Positions 1-4,472 of a DNA stretch of 6,428 bases are shown piece after piece. Source of the stretch: Candidatus Gastranaerophilales bacterium (GTDB lineage: Bacteria > Cyanobacteriota > Vampirovibrionia > Gastranaerophilales > Gastranaerophilaceae); contig CAADWU010000119.1 in NCBI GenBank assembly GCA_900752845.1, positions 1-6,428 on the forward strand, in the 5' to 3' direction. Below the pieces are notes generated by a model. The model searched no databases and had not been told where the DNA came from. It worked only from the letters and a program-made list of their open reading frames with translations. The translations under genes and the position numbers were made by a program. Each line of letters begins with the position of its first letter. The first letter of the stretch is position 1.

Positions 1-1260
1 AGAATTTCAGGCGACAAAAGTTTTGAAATTGTTGATAAAATCTATTCCAAACATAACCTTGAAGAAGGAAAAATTTCTCATGGCTGGGTTGTTGACGGCG
101 ATAAAAAAATTGATGAAGTAATTCTTCTTCCTTTCAAAAATCCTAAAAGCTATACGGGTGAAGATGTAATTGAAATCCACTGTCATGGCGGCATTAATGT
201 TGTAAGAAACATTTTAGATATCGTATTAAAAAACGGCGCAAGAATGGCTGAACGAGGTGAATTCACCAAACGTGCCTTTATGAATAAAAAAATGGATTTG
301 TCGCAAGCAGAAGCCGTAGCTGATTTAATCCACGCAAAAACAAGAGATTTTGCCAAACAATCAGCTAAAAACCTTTCAGGTGCCCTAAGCCAAAAAATTA
401 AAGAAATAAGAACAGATATTTTCAATGTGCTTTCCAAAATCGTTGCAGGAATAGATTTTCCCGAAGATGTTGCAGAACCTGAATATGATTATATAATACA
501 GGAATTTGAAAAAGCACTTGATAAAATTGACAAAATCTTGTCCTGCGCAAAATCCTCAAATATTATGCGCCAGGGAATAAAGATTGCAATTGTCGGAAAA
601 CCAAATGTAGGAAAGTCTTCGCTCTTTAATACATTGCTGAATGTTGAACGTGCTATTGTAACTGACATTGCAGGCACAACACGTGATGTAATCAAAGAAA
701 CACTTGACTGGGACGTTGCTATTACATTGATTGATACAGCAGGTATACGTGACAATGATGAAGTCGGAAAAGTTGAAGAAATCGGAATTGAATATTCAAA
801 ACAATCTGCTGATGAAGCTGACTTAATTTTATTCCTCTACGATGCTTCAAAAGGAATGAATGAAGATGATAAAACAATTCTGGATTTGATAAAAGATAAA
901 AACCATATAATTATTGCAAACAAATCAGACATAACTGAAACTCGTAATGCTGATACATTTTATCTTTCAACAGTTACAAAAGAAGGTTTGGATGATTTAA
1001 AAAACAAAATTAAACAAACAGCATATAATTTTTCTCTTGAAGACACGGAATTTGTAACCAACAACCGCCAGCAAGACTGTCTTGAAAAATGCCGTACTAG
1101 CCTTATTCAGGCACTTGAAGCAGCAAAAATCAACGAGCTTCAAGACCTGATTTCAATTGACCTGAAATCCGCATTATTATTTTTAGATGAAATAACAGGC
1201 GAAGTAATCACTGATGATATTTTAAATAATATTTTCGACCATTTCTGTATCGGAAAGTAA
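1..1260 (+). CDS. mnmE: tRNA uridine-5-carboxymethylaminomethyl(34) synthesis GTPase MnmE (5' end outside window)
   Basis: MnmE works with MnmG to install the (carboxymethyl)aminomethyl group on the wobble uridine of certain tRNAs in the cytoplasm. The reading frame is open from base 1, and the first visible residues (RISGDKSF) match the family some 20-25 residues in, so only the extreme N-terminus is missing; 419 residues are visible against about 450-460 in the family. Visible parts in order: the N-terminal folate-binding domain with YTGEDVIEIHCHGG near residues 53-66, then GEFTKRAF and the helical domain. The G domain follows, with P-loop GKPNVGKS (199-206), GTTRD (225-229), DTAG (245-248) and NKSD (307-310). 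The C-terminal FCIGK (415-419) carries the invariant Cys. All key motifs are intact. The gene ends 6 bp before a convergent gene with no visible terminator. An internal ATG at 244 is not the true start, because conserved sequence continues upstream. Its partner mnmG is not in the window. Confidence 0.97.
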   Translation, partial: RISGDKSFEIVDKIYSKHNLEEGKISHGWVVDGDKKIDEVILLPFKNPKSYTGEDVIEIHCHGGINVVRNILDIVLKNGARMAERGEFTKRAFMNKKMDLSQAEAVADLIHAKTRDFAKQSAKNLSGALSQKIKEIRTDIFNVLSKIVAGIDFPEDVAEPEYDYIIQEFEKALDKIDKILSCAKSSNIMRQGIKIAIVGKPNVGKSSLFNTLLNVERAIVTDIAGTTRDVIKETLDWDVAITLIDTAGIRDNDEVGKVEEIGIEYSKQSADEADLILFLYDASKGMNEDDKTILDLIKDKNHIIIANKSDITETRNADTFYLSTVTKEGLDDLKNKIKQTAYNFSLEDTEFVTNNRQQDCLEKCRTSLIQALEAAKINELQDLISIDLKSALLFLDEITGEVITDDILNNIFDHFCIGK

Positions 1261-1266
1261 ATCAAA

Positions 1267-1590
1267 TCAATATGTAAAATACCTGTCAAAGTCTACATCG
1301 TCAAAACTGCAAAGAAGTTTATAAACGTCATCGTCTTCATCCATTCTTTGAAAACTGTAATCATCGAACTTCCAATATTTCGGGTTAATCCCTTTTACCC
1401 GGACAATTCCAGCATCCTTTAAAATTACAAGTTTTTTCTTAACCGTATCAACAGGCAGTTCAACCATTTTAGCAAGTTCAACCGCTGTAACCCAATTTTC
1501 GGCAGACCCCTTTTCAGGCGTCATAAACATTAGTTCAAGTCCCACTTTTTTTAAATCTTTGTCTTCGGTTTCGAGCTCGTAATCATACAT
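1267..1590 (-). CDS. small winged-helix-like protein, possible transcription regulator
   Basis: I do not recognise a specific family for this 107-residue protein. Residues 35-66 (TAVELAKMVEL, then PVDTVKKKLVILKDAGIVRVKG) have the helix-turn-helix-wing rhythm of ArsR/MarR/Rrf2-like domains: a short helix, a turn at Leu45-Pro46, a recognition-type helix and a Gly-rich turn before a beta strand. The flanks are acidic: residues 3-12 and, strikingly, residues 76-103 (MDEDDD and FDDVDFDRYF). Only one Cys (94) is present, so a metal site is unlikely. There is no signal peptide or membrane segment. It is convergent with mnmE (6 bp apart) and divergent from the 149-residue gene starting at 1745. The ATG at 1588-1590 has an in-frame stop just upstream and no Shine-Dalgarno, but a TATAAT sits 3 nt before it. 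DNA binding is inferred from the fold pattern only; a protein-protein adaptor with a winged helix is also possible. Confidence 0.75.
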   Translation of the reverse strand: MYDYELETEDKDLKKVGLELMFMTPEKGSAENWVTAVELAKMVELPVDTVKKKLVILKDAGIVRVKGINPKYWKFDDYSFQRMDEDDDVYKLLCSFDDVDFDRYFTY

Positions 1591-1593
1591 ACT

Positions 1594-1599
1594 ATTATA
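1594..1599 (-). promoter_or_regulatory. possible -10 box directly upstream of the winged-helix gene
   Basis: On the minus strand a perfect TATAAT lies 3 nt before the ATG, and no ribosome binding site is visible. No good -35 is seen at 16-18 bp. If it is used, the transcript would start at or just inside the start codon. In AT-rich DNA this match can easily be chance. Confidence 0.25.
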
Positions 1600-1690
1600 T
1601 TAAAACCAAACATAGTTTTTTTTATCATATCTTTAGAGTAAATAAAAATACTACCAGTGTAACATTTTATTAATATTTCAGGTAATTTAA

Positions 1691-1718
1691 TTTACAAACT
1701 TATGAATTAGTATATTAT
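1691..1718 (+). promoter_or_regulatory. candidate sigma-70-type promoter for the 149-residue gene
   Basis: TTTACA (1691-1696) and TATTAT (1713-1718) are separated by 16 bp. The predicted start near 1725 leaves a leader of about 20 nt that contains the purine-rich GAGGGG at 1735-1740. The position fits the downstream gene well, but both boxes are imperfect and the region is AT-rich. Confidence 0.45.
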
Positions 1719-1744
1719 AGTTAAATGGTGTTTAGAGGGGTAAT

Positions 1745-2194
1745 GTGTATATGAGAGTTAATTTAAATGTTCAAAATGAGAATACTTACAATCAAAATTT
1801 TAAGATGAGGTTTGTAGAACAGCAAAGTATCGGTAAATACATTGACAGTTTTCATTTTCCTGACCAGAAAAATAATATCAGAAAAGCTGTTGATTTGATT
1901 AAAACATACGTTGAAAGAAATCCTGACTACGGAACATTATCAATCGCAACACTACACCCTTCAAAAGCAAATTATGTAAAAAACGGTACTTTTGATGAAT
2001 TTTTCACATCAGGCAGAAATAAATTCAAAAAAACATCAGACAAATACGGACGTGAAAATATTTACATGCAGCTTGATAATTCAGACAAAATTCAGGGATT
2101 TTATATGAACCCTGACGAAAATCCCAATAAACTTGCAAAATGGTTTATAGAAACATTTAATTACTACAAAAGTTCAATTACGAAAAAATTTTAA
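1745..2194 (+). CDS. hypothetical protein, Asn-rich N-terminus, no recognised domain
   Basis: Product not recognised. The protein has 149 residues if read from GTG 1745, or 147 from ATG 1751. The purine tract GAGGGG (1735-1740) places its GAGG part 6 nt before the GTG and 12 nt before the ATG, so the GTG has better spacing; MRVNLNVQ from the ATG looks like a natural N-terminus, so the start is undecided. The first 20 or so residues are rich in Asn/Gln (NVQNENTYNQNFKMRF), followed by a helix with FHFPDQKNNIRKAVDLIKTY, a mixed central part, and a basic tail ending KSSITKKF. There is no Cys, signal peptide or membrane segment, so a soluble cytoplasmic protein is likely. Short N-terminal NxNF-like motifs on otherwise unrelated proteins remind me of gut Melainabacteria proteins, but this is memory, not a search. 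Its 3' end overlaps hydF by 17 bp, tail to tail. Confidence 0.72.
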   Translation: MYMRVNLNVQNENTYNQNFKMRFVEQQSIGKYIDSFHFPDQKNNIRKAVDLIKTYVERNPDYGTLSIATLHPSKANYVKNGTFDEFFTSGRNKFKKTSDKYGRENIYMQLDNSDKIQGFYMNPDENPNKLAKWFIETFNYYKSSITKKF

Positions 2195-3350
2195 CAGCTC
2201 TTGGCAGAATTCCCAAACAATAAGATATAACAACTCCGTAATTCGTAATAGGAACACCTGCTTTGTCAGCAATTAAAATTCTTGACAGAACCTCACGTCT
2301 GTTAGTCATACAGGCACCGCAGTGAATAATCAGCTTATAATCTTTTATTTCAGGAAAATCATGACCTGCATAATTGTGGATAACTAAATTCTTTCCTGTT
2401 TTTTTACGGAGAAGATTAGGGATTTTTACCCTGCCGATATCATCTTCTATTGCGTGGTGTGTACAGCTTTCAAGGATTAAAACCAAATCACCGTCTTTCA
2501 GATTTTCAATTGCATTTGCACCTTTTACAAATTCATCCAAATCACCTTTTAATCGTGCAAATAGGATAGAAAAAGAAGTTAATGGTACATTCTCCGGAAC
2601 TATTTCACTTACTTCCCTGAACGCCTGCGAATCGGTAACAACTAACGAAGGCGGTATTTTCAGGTTTTCAAGCGCCTGTTTAAGTTCGGAAACTTTTACA
2701 ACATAAGTCAAACAATCACTGTCAAGCAAATCTCTCAGCGTTTGAACCTGAGGCAGAATTATTCTTCCTTTCGGTGCTTCTTTGTCAATAGGAATTACAA
2801 GAATAACAGTGCTTTTCGGAGGTACTAAATCCCCTGCAATCTTAGGCGAATTAACTAAATCTTCGGGTAAAAGTTTTACCAGTGCTTCCTTAAATTTATA
2901 CACTAAATTTTTATCATCTTTGACTGATGTATATAAAATATTATCGTATCCGTCGAGTTCAATTTTTTTAACATCAGATTTATTAACAACAATAAGATAA
3001 GGAATTTTTAACTCTTTAAGTTTTCCGATAAGCTCTTTTTCATAATCTCCGACACCATTGAAATCACAAACAATAATCGCAACATCAATACGGTAAACAA
3101 CTTTCATGGTCTTTTCAACACGTTGTTTTGCAAGTTCAGTATTGTCATCAAGCCCTGCCGTATCAAGAAAAGTTACAGGTCCGACAGGCAAAAGCTCCAT
3201 TGATTTTTCGACAACATCTGTTGTTGTTCCGGCTATATCAGAAACTATAGAGATTTCCTGATTTGTAATTCTGTTTAAAAGAGAAGATTTTCCAACATTG
3301 GTTCTGCCGAAAACCCCGATATGCAAACGCATTGATTTTAGTGTTTTCAT
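2178..3350 (-). CDS. hydF: [FeFe]-hydrogenase maturation GTPase HydF
   Basis: HydF is the scaffold on which HydE and HydG products build the 2Fe subcluster that is then delivered to [FeFe]-hydrogenase HydA in the cytoplasm. The 390-residue length fits the family (about 400). An N-terminal TrmE/Era-type GTPase domain carries GRTNVGKS (15-22), GTTTD (41-45), DTAG (63-66) and NKSD (123-126). A dimerisation region spans roughly 170-265. The C-terminal cluster domain has CTH (Cys296, His298) and HCGAC (His343, Cys344, Cys347), matching the HydF signature CxH...HCxxC whose three Cys bind a [4Fe-4S] cluster. The HCGAC part and overall layout separate it from plain GTPases such as Der or Era. AGGAG at 3355-3359, 4 nt before the ATG, supports this start rather than Met7. 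It lies 66 bp downstream of rpsO with a hairpin between. No hydE, hydG or hydA is in the window; the gene implies anaerobic H2 metabolism. Confidence 0.95.
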   Translation of the reverse strand: MKTLKSMRLHIGVFGRTNVGKSSLLNRITNQEISIVSDIAGTTTDVVEKSMELLPVGPVTFLDTAGLDDNTELAKQRVEKTMKVVYRIDVAIIVCDFNGVGDYEKELIGKLKELKIPYLIVVNKSDVKKIELDGYDNILYTSVKDDKNLVYKFKEALVKLLPEDLVNSPKIAGDLVPPKSTVILVIPIDKEAPKGRIILPQVQTLRDLLDSDCLTYVVKVSELKQALENLKIPPSLVVTDSQAFREVSEIVPENVPLTSFSILFARLKGDLDEFVKGANAIENLKDGDLVLILESCTHHAIEDDIGRVKIPNLLRKKTGKNLVIHNYAGHDFPEIKDYKLIIHCGACMTNRREVLSRILIADKAGVPITNYGVVISYCLGILPRAVKIFS

Positions 3351-3369
3351 AAAGCTCCTGTATATTAAG

Positions 3370-3393
3370 AAAGGCCGTCGAATGACAGCCTTT
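3370..3393 (-). terminator. rho-independent-like hairpin between rpsO and hydF
   Basis: Read on the minus strand, AAAGGCTGTC and GACGGCCTTT form a 10-bp stem (one G-T wobble) closed by an ATTC tetraloop. The stem ends in TTT and is followed by CTTAATATA, so the U tract is short and interrupted. It begins about 24 nt after the rpsO stop codon and ends 10 nt before the hydF ribosome binding site. It could terminate or attenuate rpsO transcripts and lower hydF read-through, or protect the rpsO mRNA 3' end. No clear separate hydF promoter is visible. Confidence 0.55.
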
Positions 3394-3416
3394 TAAAAAT
3401 TTTCATCAGCTTAAAA

Positions 3417-3680
3417 TTAGCCTCTGATTCCCAATTTCTTAATCAATTCTCTGTATTCGTCAAGATTTTGAGATTTCAAATAAGAAAGTAATCTTTTTCT
3501 TTTACCTACCATCATTAAAAGACCTCTTTTTGTAGCAAAGTCTTTTTTATTAGATTTAAGGTGTTCGGTAAGTTCAGAAATTTTCTTGCTCATCATAGCA
3601 ACTTGAACAGCTGTTGAGCCTGTATCTTTTTCGTTTTTACCGTAAGTTTTTACGATTTCTTCTTTGTTTTTTAAGTTCAT
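3417..3680 (-). CDS. rpsO: 30S ribosomal protein S15
   Basis: S15 is a primary binding protein of the 16S rRNA central domain and contributes to an intersubunit bridge. The 87-residue protein (family about 89) shows the conserved DTGSTAVQVAMMSKKI (19-34), LTEHLK (37-42), KKD (45-47) and RGLLMMVGKRKRLLSYL (52-68), and ends LIKKLGIRG. At residues 48-50 it has Phe-Ala-Thr where many S15 proteins have His-His-Ser around the rRNA contact; this is a conservative lineage difference rather than a defect. The frame stays open upstream to a GTG at 3722, but homology starts at the ATG at 3678-3680, which has AAGGA 7 nt upstream (3688-3692), so I chose the ATG. Its leader holds a hairpin that could serve S15 autoregulation. 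It is upstream of hydF on the same strand, separated by a hairpin. Confidence 0.96.
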   Translation of the reverse strand: MNLKNKEEIVKTYGKNEKDTGSTAVQVAMMSKKISELTEHLKSNKKDFATKRGLLMMVGKRKRLLSYLKSQNLDEYRELIKKLGIRG

Positions 3681-3687
3681 TGTAATT

Positions 3688-3692
3688 TCCTT
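3688..3692 (-). promoter_or_regulatory. ribosome binding site of rpsO
   Basis: AAGGA on the minus strand, 7 nt before the ATG at 3680. It decides the start in favour of the 87-residue S15 and against the upstream in-frame GTG at 3722. Confidence 0.75.
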
Positions 3693-3694
3693 TT

Positions 3695-3730
3695 CTTGTT
3701 GAGTGATTATTGGCGTAAGCACTCTACAAG
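3695..3730 (-). promoter_or_regulatory. hairpin in the rpsO 5' leader, candidate S15 autoregulatory structure
   Basis: On the minus strand CTTGT-A-GAGTG (3730-3720) pairs with CACTC-A-ACAAG (3705-3695): two perfect 5-bp helices separated by a single A-A mismatch, with a 14-nt loop. It ends 2 nt before the AAGGA of rpsO, a position where folding or S15 binding could control ribosome access. In several bacterial phyla S15 represses its own mRNA through leader structures that differ between lineages; that this one does so is inference. With the candidate promoter, transcription would start at about the beginning of the left arm. Confidence 0.4.
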
Positions 3731-3734
3731 TTGC

Positions 3735-3762
3735 ATGATAATATATAAAAGAAAAAAATCAA
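3735..3762 (-). promoter_or_regulatory. candidate promoter for rpsO
   Basis: Minus strand: TTGATT (3762-3757), a 16-bp spacer, then TATCAT (3740-3735). The overlapping TATTAT (3743-3738) is a better -10 but leaves too short a spacer from TTGATT. The predicted start near 3728 gives a leader of about 48 nt. The promoter sits directly behind the stop codon of the 161-residue gene, which is on the same strand, and no separate terminator is visible between them. Confidence 0.4.
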
Positions 3763-3775
3763 GCGAAATGTATAC

Positions 3776-4261
3776 TTAGGTTAAGCGTGATGACAAGTAC
3801 GCTTTGAATGCTGAATTGTTTGCGAAATTAAAGCGATCTCTGGCAACACTTAAGTTTACATCAGAATTAAACAATGACTTATCTGACAAGTTATATTTTT
3901 TTAATGCATCAGAATATTGTGTTGAATTTTCACCAAAAATATTTGTAGCATAATTTAAATCTCTTATTGCAGCATCCTGACCTGATTTCATAGCCTGATA
4001 TTGAGCAAGGGCAGCATAATACTCATCTTCTGCTTCGGCTTTTTTAGCTTCTTTTTCCATATAATAACCTTTTACGGAATTATTAATATTTTCGGTTGTA
4101 TCTTCAGCATTTTTTAGAGCAAATGCGTGAGCAAAAGTAAAAGCAGAACCAAGTTTCAATGCCTTATCTAAATAATCTTTATAAGACATAATATTTTTAA
4201 ACGGGCTTGCATTAAATTGCTGTTCGGATAAAATCCCTTGTGTTTGATTAACACTGCTCAT
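3776..4261 (-). CDS. hypothetical helical protein, 161 residues
   Basis: Product not recognised. AGAGGA (4267-4272) 5 nt before the ATG supports both the start and real translation. The protein has no Cys and no Trp. Residues 24-50 (MSYKDYLDKALKLGSAF, then TFAHAFALKN) are mildly hydrophobic but too interrupted for a clear membrane helix. Residues 60-110 are rich in Ala, Lys, Glu and Tyr (YYMEKEAKKAEAEDEYYAAL, then AQYQAMKSGQ) and look like one or two long amphipathic helices, perhaps a helical hairpin. The C-terminal third is rich in Asn, Ser, Phe and Asp. No signal peptide is apparent. A structural or secreted helical protein is possible, but nothing in the sequence proves a role. It is divergent from purB, and its leader would contain the GC-rich inverted-repeat block at 4291-4393. 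It is followed closely by rpsO on the same strand, which appears to have its own promoter. Confidence 0.8.
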   Translation of the reverse strand: MSSVNQTQGILSEQQFNASPFKNIMSYKDYLDKALKLGSAFTFAHAFALKNAEDTTENINNSVKGYYMEKEAKKAEAEDEYYAALAQYQAMKSGQDAAIRDLNYATNIFGENSTQYSDALKKYNLSDKSLFNSDVNLSVARDRFNFANNSAFKAYLSSRLT

Positions 4262-4276
4262 AGTAATCCTCTGTTT

Positions 4277-4369
4277 TTATACTCTGTCTTGGATTTGCTC
4301 CACGCTCAAAGAGTTTCGTTTTTTGCACATTCGTGCATTCCTCTCAATCTGTTCGCTATCCGGACTCAT
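4277..4369 (-). CDS. possible 30-residue small ORF in the leader of the 161-residue gene
   Basis: From the ATG at 4367-4369 on the minus strand a frame of 30 codons ends at a TAA at 4277-4279, 15 bp before the downstream ATG at 4261. The peptide is hydrophilic and charged (starts MSPDSEQIERNARMCKK, ends VEQIQDRV). The same frame is open further upstream to about 4411. The only ribosome-binding hint is a weak ACGGA about 6 nt before the ATG. A short frame this open in 47% GC DNA occurs often by chance, and the block may be an RNA or repeat instead, so this is a low-confidence candidate upstream ORF or gene remnant. Confidence 0.2.
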   Translation of the reverse strand: MSPDSEQIERNARMCKKRNSLSVEQIQDRV

Positions 4370-4393
4370 TTCATTCCGTCCGTCCGCAAATCC
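4291..4393. repeat. GC-rich block bounded by perfect 8-bp inverted repeats, with internal hairpins
   Basis: GGATTTGC (4291-4298) and GCAAATCC (4386-4393) are perfect reverse complements 87 bp apart. Inside lie TGCAC-ATTC-GTGCA (4324-4337, perfect 5-bp hairpin with a 4-nt loop) and CGGAC (4361-4365) opposite GTCCG (4378-4382, with a second GTCCG copy at 4382-4386). By direct count the block is about 48% GC (49 of 103), against about one third around it, and is strongly purine-skewed on the minus strand. This fits either a folded three-helix RNA in the leader of the 161-residue gene or a small dispersed element with terminal inverted repeats. No target-site duplication or known family was recognised. 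Confidence 0.4.
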
Positions 4394-4435
4394 GCTATAT
4401 ATATAAAGTATTTATTCCCAAAATAATTGCTTTTT

Positions 4436-4466
4436 TTGTAAAGTTTTTTTAATTTTATGTTATAAT
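4436..4466 (+). promoter_or_regulatory. purB promoter with extended -10; predicted leaderless transcript
   Basis: TATAAT at 4461-4466 is perfect and preceded by TGT (extended -10 motif TGnTATAAT). The best -35-like match is TTGTAA at 4436-4441 with a long 19-bp spacer, amid T tracts. Exactly 6 nt (CAACTT) separate the -10 from the purB ATG at 4473, so a normal start would fall on the A of ATG. No Shine-Dalgarno is present upstream of purB, consistent with a leaderless mRNA. Confidence 0.6.
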
Positions 4467-4472
4467 CAACTT

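Noticed and set aside
244..1260. MnmE starting at the internal ATG at 244
   Set aside because: Conserved folate-binding-domain sequence continues in frame back to base 1, so the gene starts before the window.
2374..2706. 110-codon plus-strand ORF inside hydF
   Set aside because: Antisense to a highly conserved coding region with all HydF motifs; a shadow frame.
2178..3350. Reading this gene as a Der/Era-type ribosome GTPase
   Set aside because: Only one G domain is present, with no KH domain, and the C-terminal Cys296/Cys344/Cys347 cluster site is specific to HydF.
1..3350. mnmE and hydF as a functional pair, since both are TrmE-Era-type GTPases
   Set aside because: They lie on opposite strands, are separated by two other genes and serve unrelated pathways; the shared motifs reflect superfamily membership only.
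3681..3722. 14-residue N-terminal extension of S15 starting at a GTG
   Set aside because: S15 homology begins at the ATG at 3680, which has AAGGA upstream; the extension region forms a leader hairpin instead.
4238..4426. 62-codon plus-strand ORF across the intergenic GC-rich block
   Set aside because: It overlaps the N-terminus of the 161-residue gene, lacks a ribosome binding site, and is rich in residues expected from reading the complement of purine-rich DNA; more likely a shadow.
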